Source: Scatolibacter rhodanostii
Lineage (GTDB): Bacteria; Bacillota; Clostridia; Oscillospirales; Acutalibacteraceae
Reading direction: 5' to 3'
Length of the DNA stretch: 64,000 nt
NCBI RefSeq assembly: GCF_900197595.1
Contig: NZ_FZLO01000002.1
Location: 124,001 to 188,000 of the forward strand
Part shown: piece by piece, positions 25,050 to 32,267 of the stretch
How the letters are laid out: each line of letters opens with the position of its first letter
Position numbering within the stretch: the stretch's first letter is position 1
Program-made: the position numbers and the translations under genes
The notes under the pieces: model-generated
Told to the model about the DNA's origin: nothing
Databases searched by the model: none
The model's input: the letters and a program-made list of their open reading frames with translations, nothing else

Positions 25050-27366
25050 AAAGCGTGGGCCGCAGACCGCACAGCAGACCATTCCCTATAAGGAAATGCT
25101 GAAAGACGGTATCTGCAAGGTACGGGAGGGCTACTACACCAAGACCCTTTCCTATGAAGATATTAACTACGCCGTGGCTTCAACGGACGACCAAAGCACC
25201 ATTTTTGATGGGTACTGCGGCTTTCTCAATTACTTTGACAGTGCCTTGCCCTTTCAAATGTCGTTCATCAACCACCGCTCCCGGCCTGAAAATCGGTACA
25301 GTGTGAACATTCCCCCGCAAGATGATGATTGCAACGGTATTCGCAATGAATTTACCAATATGCTGAAAGGCCAGATTGCCAGAAGCAACAACGGCATTGT
25401 CCGCTCCAAGTACATCACGTTCGGAATTCATGCGGACGGAATCAATATGGCCCGGCCCCGCTTAGAGCGTATCGAAGCGGACATTATGGGCAACTTCAAA
25501 AAATTAGGCGTTCAGTCGGCAACCCTTTCCGGGCGGGAGCGCTTGGAAATCCTGCACAGCCAGCTCCACCCCAGAGGACGGGAGCCGTTCCGGTTCTCAT
25601 GGGATATGATACCCAAAACCGGAATGGGAACAAAGGATTTTATAGCCCCGACCAGTTTTGACTTTCGGCAAAGCCGCTTATTTCGTGTGGGAAGCACATG
25701 GGGGGCGGCTTCCTATATGCAGATTATGGCTTCGGAGCTTTCCGATAAGCTCCTTGCGGAGCTTCTGGAAATGGATGCCGAAATGACCATCACCATGCAC
25801 ATTCAAACAGTTGACCAAAATAAGGCCGTGAAAACCGTTAAGGCGAAGCTTTCCGACATAGGCAAAATGAAGATGGACGAGCAGAAAAAGGCGGCAAGGG
25901 CCGGGTATGATATTGATATTCTGCCCCCGGATTTGCTGACGTACAGTAAGGATGCCGCCGCTCTTTTGGCAGATTTACAGTCCAGAAATGAGCGAATGTT
26001 CCTGCTTACATTCCTTGTGGTGAACACGGCCCCCACCCGCCAGCAGTTGGAAAACGACATTTTCACCGTGTCGGGCATTACGCAGAAATACAACTGCTTT
26101 TTGAAGCGGCTGGACTTTCAGCAGGAGCAGGGCTTTATGTCCTCTCTCCCTCTTGGGTACAACGGTATTGAGATACAGCGGGGCATGACAACAAGCAGTA
26201 CCGCAATCTTTGTGCCGTTTATGACCCAAGAACTCCGCATGGACGGACAGGCGTTGTACTACGGCATGAACGCTTTAAGCCATAATGTTATCATGGCGAA
26301 CCGCAAAAAACTGAAATCCGCCAACGGCCTGTATCTTGGCAGTACAGGTTCGGGCAAGAGCTTTTCTGCAAAGCGTGAGCTAATCAATGTATTTCTTGCC
26401 ACGAACGATAGAATTATTATCGTAGACCCGATGGGCGAATACGCCCCACTGGTAAAACGGCTTGGCGGTGAGGTAATCGACATTTCCCCCGACAGCCCCC
26501 ACCATATCAACCCAATGGACTTAAAGCTCAATATGACCGCAGAGGACAGTCCGCTTTCCATGAAAGCGGACTTTTTATTGTCCCTTTGTGAACTGATAAT
26601 CGGCGGTAAGGAGGGTTTACAGCCCATTGAAAAAACGGTGATTGACCGCTGTGTGCGGCTGGTGTACCGGGAGCTTGCCCTTGGTATCGGGGACGGGAAA
26701 ATGCCCCTTTTGCAAGACCTGTATGAAACCCTGTGCCAGCAACCGGAACCCGAAGCCAAACGGATTGCAACCGCTCTGGAGCTTTACTGCACCGGCTCCC
26801 TCAATACGTTCAACTTTGCCACCAACGTACAGACCGACAAGCGGATTATCTGTATCGTGCTGAAAAGCATGGGCGAAAACCTACGAAAAATCGCTATGCA
26901 CATCACCAACGAGCTTGTAACACAGGCGGTAGACGAAAACTTTTCGGCTGGCCTTGCAACATGGTGCTATTATGATGAATTTCATATTTTGTTGCAGGAT
27001 GCCCTTTCTGCAAGCTATTTTGTCCGTGTTTGGAAAATGCTCCGTAAAAAGGGCTGTGTGCCGAGCGCACTTACGCAGAATGTGAAAGACCTGCTTGCCA
27101 GTCGTGAGGTAGAGAATATATTTGACAATTCGGATTTTATGATACTGCTTGCACAGGCACAGGCTGACCGGGCTATTTTAGCCAAACAGCTTGGCATATC
27201 GGAACACCAACTTTCCTATATCGCTCACAGTAACCCCGGCGAAGGACTTTTGTTTTTTGGCAGTACGACCATTCCTTTTGTAGACCGCTTTCCCCATGGT
27301 GAGATATACAATCTGCTCACCACCCGCCCGGAGGACATAGCAAGGGAGGCCCAAAATGGAGGATAA
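24997..27366 (+). CDS. VirB4-type conjugation ATPase
   Basis: A 789-residue ATPase energising the type IV secretion channel. Walker A GSTGSGKSFSAK is near residue 449, Walker B is in TWCYYDEFHILL, and the RTQNVKDLL-type motif (ALTQNVKDLLASREVENIF) follows. Length and motifs fit the CD1110 branch of clostridial ICEs. The TTG start at 24997 follows AAAGGAGGT. It ends overlapping the ATG (27356) of the next gene, but that reading frame is broken. Confidence 0.92.
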   Translation: MAQKTKCPPAPARSAKSKKRGPQTAQQTIPYKEMLKDGICKVREGYYTKTLSYEDINYAVASTDDQSTIFDGYCGFLNYFDSALPFQMSFINHRSRPENRYSVNIPPQDDDCNGIRNEFTNMLKGQIARSNNGIVRSKYITFGIHADGINMARPRLERIEADIMGNFKKLGVQSATLSGRERLEILHSQLHPRGREPFRFSWDMIPKTGMGTKDFIAPTSFDFRQSRLFRVGSTWGAASYMQIMASELSDKLLAELLEMDAEMTITMHIQTVDQNKAVKTVKAKLSDIGKMKMDEQKKAARAGYDIDILPPDLLTYSKDAAALLADLQSRNERMFLLTFLVVNTAPTRQQLENDIFTVSGITQKYNCFLKRLDFQQEQGFMSSLPLGYNGIEIQRGMTTSSTAIFVPFMTQELRMDGQALYYGMNALSHNVIMANRKKLKSANGLYLGSTGSGKSFSAKRELINVFLATNDRIIIVDPMGEYAPLVKRLGGEVIDISPDSPHHINPMDLKLNMTAEDSPLSMKADFLLSLCELIIGGKEGLQPIEKTVIDRCVRLVYRELALGIGDGKMPLLQDLYETLCQQPEPEAKRIATALELYCTGSLNTFNFATNVQTDKRIICIVLKSMGENLRKIAMHITNELVTQAVDENFSAGLATWCYYDEFHILLQDALSASYFVRVWKMLRKKGCVPSALTQNVKDLLASREVENIFDNSDFMILLAQAQADRAILAKQLGISEHQLSYIAHSNPGEGLLFFGSTTIPFVDRFPHGEIYNLLTTRPEDIAREAQNGG

Positions 27367-27390
27367 GAGCCGTAAGGGGCCATCAGCCGT

Positions 27391-29346
27391 TTGCGGTTTG
27401 AGCGTGAGGAACAGGCGGCAACTTCGGGCCAACTTGGCCCGAAGTCAAAACCCGGTGTAAAGGGCCGAGAAAAGTTGACGGAACCCCCTGTTACCGCTAC
27501 TACACCGCCGCCGATTTCCGACCAGCCGGGAGCTTCGCCACCTGTGGGCAATGGCTCTGGCCCAGCCCCGCCGAAATCCGCTGACCCTGCCACTTCGGGT
27601 CAAGTTGGCCCGAAGTCGGGAAAGCTCCGGCAAGACAGTAAAGCACCCCGGCCCTCCGAACGCTTGCGGCGTGACGGGGGGCCACCGCCCATTGATGAAA
27701 CTGCCGGGGACGGGGCCGCTCCCCATACTGGCCCTGCTGATAAAAAGGCGAAAAAAAACGGTAAGCGCATGGAGAAATCCAAGCTCCGCATGGAAAAGAT
27801 CGGTGAAGAGCTGAATACCGCCCGTGAAAAGCTGGCGGAGCAGAAGCCGCCCAAGAAGCCCGGCCCCTTCAAGACCGTGGGCCGGGCCGCACAACATCAG
27901 ACTTGGCGGTATGTGCATGGCAAAATTCATCAGGTAGAACGTGAAAACGTAGGTATTGAAGCGGCTCACAAAACCGAGCTTGCCGGGGAGCGTGTGGTTC
28001 GTGGCAGCACCCGCTTTATCAAAAAGCGTATTCGTACCCGCCCGGCCCGGCAGGTTCGCAAGTGGGAACGAAAAGCCATCAGCGCAAAGGCTGATTATGC
28101 CTACCGCCAGTTAGTGCAGGAAAATCCGGGGCTGAAAAGCAATCCGCTTTCCCGGCTATGGCAAAAGCAACAGCTAAAAAGGCAATATCGCAAACAGGCA
28201 AAAGAGGCAGCTAAAACAGGCGCAAAGGCGGCAAAGAAAACGGCGGTCACAGAAAAAAATATCGCCGAGGCCGCATGGCGGTTTGTTCGGAGCAATCCTA
28301 AAGTTGTATTGATTTTGGCCTGTGCGTTCCTGCTGATTGTGGTTCTGCAATCCTGCATGGGGGCGCTTACTACCATTGGCAACGGCCTGATTGGTGTTGT
28401 GGGCGGCACTTCCTATGTATCATCAGACAGTGATATTGAAGCCGTAGAAGCCGACTATACCGCACTGGAAAAGGCGTTGCGGGATAAGCTGGCCCGGATA
28501 GAAAGCGATTATCCGTCCTATGACGAGTACCGTTATTCGGTGGACGAAATCGGGCATGACCCCTTCGAGCTGGCTTCTTATCTGACCGCCAAATATGACG
28601 ATTACACCCCGGCACAGGTACAGGCAGAGCTTCAAGCTCTTATGGAACAGCAATATACCCTTACCATTACGCAGACGGTAGAGGTACGCTATCGTACCGA
28701 AACCCGCACCGACACATGGACGGACGAGGACGGCAATACCCATTCCGACACCTACACGGTGGAGGTTCCCTATAACTATTACATTTTGAATGTGAGCCTA
28801 CGCAATCACTCGCTTGGAGCCGTGGCCCTTGCCAATCTCAACCCGGAGCAGACAGAACGCTACCTGATTTACCAAAAGACCCAAGGCAACCGCCCGAATC
28901 TCTTTGAGGGCAATATCTATACCCACCCCGGCGAATACACCGATTACGACATACCGCCCGAAGCACTGTCCGACCCGGTCTTTGCGGCCCTGATTGCGGA
29001 AGCGGAGAAATACTTGGGCTACCCCTATGTGTGGGGCGGTTCCAAGCCCTCCACTTCCTTTGACTGTTCGGGCTTCATGTCTTGGGTAGTCAATCACAGC
29101 GGTTGGAATGTGGGGCGGCTTGGAGCGCAAGGGCTGTTTAACATCTGTACGCCTGTGTCCTCTGCCAATGCAAGGTCGGGAGATCTAATTTTCTTTGTAG
29201 GAACTTATGACACCCCCGGCGTATCGCACGTTGGTATCTATGTGGGCGGGGGAATGATGTTGCATTGCGGAAATCCCATTGGCTATGCTTCTATCGAAAC
29301 CAACTACTGGCAATCTCATTATTATTCTTTCGGGCGTTTGCCCTAA
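27391..29346 (+). CDS. CD1108-type peptidoglycan hydrolase of the conjugation system
   Basis: A 651-residue membrane-anchored cell-wall enzyme. A long basic N-terminal part is followed by one membrane segment (about 305-325) and a C-terminal NlpC/P60 (C40) peptidase with FDCSGF (Cys near residue 559), VSHVGIYV and HCGNP. It opens the wall for the conjugation channel. The natural start should be ATG 27356 with AGGGAGG upstream (MEDKSRK), but that frame does not join; a shift near the GGGG run at 27376-27379 is needed. As it stands TTG 27391 may start translation. Two palindrome copies (10, 11) lie in frame at 27421 and 27592, encoding TSGQLGPK and TSGQVGPK. Confidence 0.85.
   Translation: MRFEREEQAATSGQLGPKSKPGVKGREKLTEPPVTATTPPPISDQPGASPPVGNGSGPAPPKSADPATSGQVGPKSGKLRQDSKAPRPSERLRRDGGPPPIDETAGDGAAPHTGPADKKAKKNGKRMEKSKLRMEKIGEELNTAREKLAEQKPPKKPGPFKTVGRAAQHQTWRYVHGKIHQVERENVGIEAAHKTELAGERVVRGSTRFIKKRIRTRPARQVRKWERKAISAKADYAYRQLVQENPGLKSNPLSRLWQKQQLKRQYRKQAKEAAKTGAKAAKKTAVTEKNIAEAAWRFVRSNPKVVLILACAFLLIVVLQSCMGALTTIGNGLIGVVGGTSYVSSDSDIEAVEADYTALEKALRDKLARIESDYPSYDEYRYSVDEIGHDPFELASYLTAKYDDYTPAQVQAELQALMEQQYTLTITQTVEVRYRTETRTDTWTDEDGNTHSDTYTVEVPYNYYILNVSLRNHSLGAVALANLNPEQTERYLIYQKTQGNRPNLFEGNIYTHPGEYTDYDIPPEALSDPVFAALIAEAEKYLGYPYVWGGSKPSTSFDCSGFMSWVVNHSGWNVGRLGAQGLFNICTPVSSANARSGDLIFFVGTYDTPGVSHVGIYVGGGMMLHCGNPIGYASIETNYWQSHYYSFGRLP
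27421..27445. repeat. ICE palindrome copy 10 (inside coding sequence)
   Basis: Consensus, centre C. Read in frame as TSGQLGPK near the N-terminus of the CD1108-type protein. Confidence 0.92.
27592..27616. repeat. ICE palindrome copy 11 (inside coding sequence)
   Basis: Arm ACTTCGGGtCAA, centre G, as copy 4. Read in frame as TSGQVGPK in the same protein, 171 bases after copy 10. Confidence 0.92.
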
Positions 29347-29363
29347 TACTTGGAGGTGGTAAC

Positions 29364-29633
29364 TTGAACGCAAAAATAGAGCGTGTAAGCAAGGACATAC
29401 AGAAAACAAAGGACAAAATCAATGAGTTTCAATCCAAGCTGTGGGAGCTGGAAAAGCAGAAAACCGAGCTTGAGAACATGGAAATCGTGGACGCTGTGCG
29501 GGGCATGGACATTTCCCTTGTTGACCTTGCGGCCCTGCTGAAAGCAGCAAAATCAGGCGGCGCCACTTCGGGCCAAGTTGGCCCGAAGTTAGAAGCGCCC
29601 GCCAAAATCGAAAAGGAGGAAACCGAGGAATGA
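29364..29633 (+). CDS. DUF4315-type small coiled-coil protein
   Basis: An 89-residue protein. The N-terminal 50 residues are a coiled coil (IERVSKDIQKTKDKINEFQ and following), typical of DUF4315 proteins that follow the CD1108 gene in these ICEs. TTG 29364 is preceded by TTGGAGGTGG. The C-terminal part contains palindrome copy 12 in frame (TSGQVGPKLEAP), which lengthens the usual tail. The ATGA overlap with the next gene shows coupling. Function unknown. Confidence 0.75.
   Translation: MNAKIERVSKDIQKTKDKINEFQSKLWELEKQKTELENMEIVDAVRGMDISLVDLAALLKAAKSGGATSGQVGPKLEAPAKIEKEETEE
29565..29589. repeat. ICE palindrome copy 12 (inside coding sequence)
   Basis: Consensus, centre G, in frame as TSGQVGPK in the DUF4315 protein. 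Confidence 0.92.
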
Positions 29634-30283
29634 AGAATAAGCCTAAAAAGCGTATATTGACCCTGATTGCCGCCGCTATGCTCTGCATGGCGGCTTTTCC
29701 TTTGACCGCCTATGCTGGCGGCGGTGAGGAAATCCCGGAGGAAGTGACGGAACCCCCGGCCCCGGAGCCGGTAGCCGCTCCCAATCCCTTTACCCCTGCC
29801 GGGACGGGAACCGTCATTGACAACGCCACGGACGAGGACGGGAAAGAGTTTTACACCATAATGACCCCAAGTGAAAACGTGTTCTACCTAATTATCGACA
29901 AGCAGCGGGAGCAGGAAAATGTGTATTTCCTCAATGCGGTAACGGAAAAAGACCTGCTGGCCCTTGCCGAAAAATCCGAGGAACCCGCCGAGCCTGCAAC
30001 ACCTGCAACCTCTGTTACACCGGAGCCGACACCGGAACCCGCCCCCGAACCGGGAAAAGGCGGTAACGGCATGATGATTGTTGTTGTCCTGGTGTTGCTG
30101 GCTGGCGGCGGGGCCGGGTATTACTTCAAGGTTTACCGCCCGAAGCAGGAACGGGCCGACAATGCCGAGGACGATTACAGCGAATATGAGGACGACCCCT
30201 ACACCGAGCAGGAAGATGACAGCGTACCGTGGCAGGAGGACGAGGACGAAGCCGGGGCCGACAGTGAGGACGGTGAAGCATGA
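29630..30283 (+). CDS. DUF4366-type (CD1107) surface protein of the ICE
   Basis: A 217-residue protein with a signal peptide (ILTLIAAAMLCMAAFPLTAYA), an extracellular domain with NPFTPAGTGTVIDNATDEDG and FYTIMTPSENVFYLIIDKQR, a Pro/Glu/Thr spacer, a membrane helix (MMIVVVLVLLAGGGAGYYF) and an acidic cytoplasmic tail. This is the CD1107/DUF4366 arrangement found next to the CD1108 gene. It probably sits in the conjugation complex on the outer face. Start overlaps the previous stop (ATGA). Confidence 0.8.
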   Translation: MKNKPKKRILTLIAAAMLCMAAFPLTAYAGGGEEIPEEVTEPPAPEPVAAPNPFTPAGTGTVIDNATDEDGKEFYTIMTPSENVFYLIIDKQREQENVYFLNAVTEKDLLALAEKSEEPAEPATPATSVTPEPTPEPAPEPGKGGNGMMIVVVLVLLAGGGAGYYFKVYRPKQERADNAEDDYSEYEDDPYTEQEDDSVPWQEDEDEAGADSEDGEA

Positions 30284-30498
30284 ATTTCACCGACAACCCC
30301 TTTGAGCGAATGATGAAGCAGAAGCCCCGTCCAATGCGCCCAGCCCCACCGAAAAATCCGCCGCCCGGCTCTCCCTGCTGTGGCTGTTCCTACTGGCGGG
30401 GCATGGCTTGTGTCGGCGTATGCTACCGGGATTTAACCCGTTCCAGAACTTCGGGCCAAGTTGGCCCGAAGTTGGAGGGAGGGCAAAGTCATGGATAG
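30280..30498 (+). CDS. Small Cys-containing ICE protein
   Basis: A 72-residue protein of unknown function, overlapping the DUF4366 stop. It has a basic, proline-rich start (FERMMKQKPRPMRPAPPK) and a CCGCSYWRGMACVGVCYRD cysteine cluster that could bind metal. The C-terminal 16 residues come from palindrome copy 13 and its flank (TSGQVGPKLEGG), so the original stop was probably displaced. Confidence 0.6.
   Translation: MNFTDNPFERMMKQKPRPMRPAPPKNPPPGSPCCGCSYWRGMACVGVCYRDLTRSRTSGQVGPKLEGGQSHG
30448..30472. repeat. ICE palindrome copy 13 (inside coding sequence)
   Basis: Consensus, centre G, in frame as TSGQVGPK at the end of the small Cys protein and upstream of GGAGGGAGG, the ribosome binding site of the next gene. 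Confidence 0.92.
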
Positions 30499-30859
30499 CC
30501 GGGAGCTGACCCGTGGGGAACGGGCGGCAATCCGCAAGCTAGTCACTTCCATGTGCGCCAATTACGACAGCGAATACGGCTGTCTGCCCCTCGACTATGG
30601 CGGCTGTTATATGCTGGATAAATGCTGGACAGGCGCATACTGCAAGTATTTTCAAAATGCCGTCCTTCCCAATGACCCAAAGCTGGAGGCCACCTTGTTA
30701 GGCAAGGCCGCCCCCGAAATGGACGCTTGCGCCATTTGCGGCAAGGCGTTTGTATCGAACGAAACACGGGCCTACTGCTCGCCAGCCTGCCAAGCGGAGG
30801 GCAACCGCCGCAGGAGCCGAGAAAGAATGAGCAAAAAGAGGAGTTCGAATAAGGCATAG
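30491..30859 (+). CDS. Cysteine-rich VLP protein
   Basis: A 122-residue protein of the cysteine-rich VLP family standard in these ICEs. It has GCLPLDYGGCYMLDKCWTG and a C-terminal zinc-finger-like CAICGKAFVSNETRAYCSPAC segment followed by a basic tail. About nine cysteines suggest zinc binding. ATG 30491 follows GGAGGGAGGGC. It precedes the candidate oriT and MobC, so a link with DNA processing is possible. Confidence 0.75.
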   Translation: MDSRELTRGERAAIRKLVTSMCANYDSEYGCLPLDYGGCYMLDKCWTGAYCKYFQNAVLPNDPKLEATLLGKAAPEMDACAICGKAFVSNETRAYCSPACQAEGNRRRSRERMSKKRSSNKA

Positions 30860-30965
30860 CTGTTACGATTAGAGTTGAAAAAAGCCGCTGTTTATGCGGC
30901 TTCGGGGAGTCTGTTTTAGGCAGGTGTGGCTTATCCTATGACCGCACTTTCCCAATCGTAACAGC
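30859..30965. other. Candidate origin of transfer (oriT)
   Basis: A perfect 12-bp inverted repeat, GCTGTTACGATT (30859-30870) and AATCGTAACAGC (30954-30965), encloses two smaller inverted repeats: AAGCCGC/GCGGCTT (30881-30901) and GTGTGG/CCGCAC (30923-30946). The second brackets TTATCCTATG, which resembles the ATCCTG nic core of VirD2/TraI(RP4)-type relaxases. It lies between the transfer genes and mobC, 4.2 kb before the relaxase gene, with a cargo gene inserted in between. Confidence 0.5.
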
Positions 30966-30990
30966 GCCCTATAAATAAAGACAAATAAGC

Positions 30991-31015
30991 ACTTCGGGCC
31001 AAGTTGGCCCGAAGT
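30991..31015. repeat. ICE palindrome copy 14
   Basis: Consensus, centre G. Flanks extend each arm by seven bases (AATAAGC and GCTTATT), making a 39-base hairpin that could terminate the minus-strand nucleotidyltransferase gene. Confidence 0.92.
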
Positions 31016-31060
31016 GCTTATTAGCTTGCTGTGGTAAACGCCAATATCCATAGTCTTAAC

Positions 31061-31570
31061 CTATTTTTGAGGAAAGGTATCATTTAGTCTTTTTAAATCA
31101 GCGTTATCTATTTCCCTTAATTCATATCCAGAGTGAAATAATCTTTGCCCCTCTACTGAAATACAGGGGATAATTCTGCCTTCAAAAGTGCTTTTTGAAA
31201 ACCATTTTGCCTCTAAATCAAACCATCCACCTTCCGGGTTAGCTTGCTTCGCATTACCCGACTCACTGATGATAAGGGGATGAATATCAATATAACCGTG
31301 CATAGGATGATATAGCTCAACACGAGTTGGACGACAATCAGTAGTAATTTGATAACCTATTTCCTCTAATTTTTCCATTAGCAAACCTTCAAAAACAGCG
31401 TCAAAGTCTATATCAATATCTCTGTGTTCCCTTATTTGATTTCCAATTAGAACATCAATACCCCAGCCACCTTCAACCCAATACGGGATATTCAATTCAG
31501 ATAAAACATCTATAATCATTAGAAAGCTTTCTTTACTTGCTGTAGCATTTTTTTCAATTTTGGACTCCAT
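31061..31570 (-). CDS. Lincosamide/aminoglycoside nucleotidyltransferase-like protein
   Basis: A 169-residue single-domain nucleotidyltransferase. The signature WVEGGWGIDVLIGNQIREHR and then DIDIDFD matches the Lnu(A)/ANT(2'')-like group (GGWG with the metal-binding DxD). Such enzymes adenylylate lincosamides or aminoglycosides; the actual substrate and resistance phenotype cannot be read from the sequence. ATG 31570 has AAGGAAAGGG upstream, so I prefer it to 31618. It is cargo on the minus strand, inserted between the candidate oriT and mobC. Confidence 0.72.
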   Translation of the reverse strand: MESKIEKNATASKESFLMIIDVLSELNIPYWVEGGWGIDVLIGNQIREHRDIDIDFDAVFEGLLMEKLEEIGYQITTDCRPTRVELYHPMHGYIDIHPLIISESGNAKQANPEGGWFDLEAKWFSKSTFEGRIIPCISVEGQRLFHSGYELREIDNADLKRLNDTFPQK

Positions 31571-31692
31571 CGTTTCCCTTTCCTTTACTCCATATTTGTA
31601 AAATTCTATTTTTATCACTCTACTATATTTTAACTTAAATAAAGTATATCAGCTTATCAACATATGTTCAATGAAAAGAAAGGAGCTTCACC

Positions 31693-31878
31693 ATGAATAA
31701 AAAAGACAATTATTTAAAAAACGCCGAGCTTTCCACGGAGCAGAATTACAATATGATTGATGGGATTCCCAATAATGCCCCTTTGCCTACTCCACAGGCC
31801 CGCCCGAAGGAACAGCAAAAAGACCGGGTAAAGGAGCCGCCGGCAAAGCGGCGCAGCCGGGAACGGGAGGAACGGTGA
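31693..31878 (+). CDS. Small hydrophilic protein preceding MobC
   Basis: A 61-residue, very polar protein (MNKKDNYLKNAELSTEQNYN at the start, RRSREREER at the end) with AAAGGAGC before the ATG. It overlaps the mobC start by four bases (GTGA), so the two are coupled. It resembles small ICE proteins of unknown role found next to mobC, possibly an accessory DNA-binding factor. Confidence 0.6.
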   Translation: MNKKDNYLKNAELSTEQNYNMIDGIPNNAPLPTPQARPKEQQKDRVKEPPAKRRSREREER

Positions 31879-32222
31879 TACCATACAAACGCAAGCGGGA
31901 TATTCATTTGCATGTCATGGTTACAGCAGATGAATTTGACACAATTAAACAGCGTATGGCAGAAGCCGGGATAACCAACGCAGGCGCATATATCCGCAAA
32001 ATGGCGCTCAATGGGTATGTGCTGAATGTTGACCTTTCTCCTGTGCGGGAGCTTGTTTCCCTGCAACGCAGATGTGCGAACAATCTCAATCAGGTCGCCA
32101 TTCATGCCAATACCTACGGTGTTTATCCGTCCGAGATTACAGCCCTGCAAAAGGATTACGCCGAGCTATGGGGCCGGGTTTCCGATATTCTGGAACAGCT
32201 TGCGGCAGTTACAGCCCTATAA
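31875..32222 (+). CDS. mobC: MobC-like relaxosome protein
   Basis: A 115-residue protein of the MobC family. It has an N-terminal ribbon-helix-helix-type segment (DIHLHVMVTADEFDTIKQRM) and the typical SPVRELVSLQRRCANNLNQV region. MobC binds oriT and helps the relaxase nick. Start GTG 31875 overlaps the previous gene. In compact ICEs of this class the relaxase gene follows directly; here a GHKL-nuclease gene and two small genes lie between. Confidence 0.85.
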   Translation: MIPYKRKRDIHLHVMVTADEFDTIKQRMAEAGITNAGAYIRKMALNGYVLNVDLSPVRELVSLQRRCANNLNQVAIHANTYGVYPSEITALQKDYAELWGRVSDILEQLAAVTAL

Positions 32223-32224
32223 AT

Positions 32225-32259
32225 TTATGGGAGCAACGAAATTTACGTTGCTCCCATAA
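32225..32259. terminator. Two-way terminator between mobC and the GHKL gene
   Basis: Perfect 14-bp stem TTATGGGAGCAACG with CGTTGCTCCCATAA around AAATTTA. It lies between converging genes, in the position that palindrome copies occupy at other cargo junctions. Confidence 0.75.
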
Positions 32260-32267
32260 GCTGTTTA

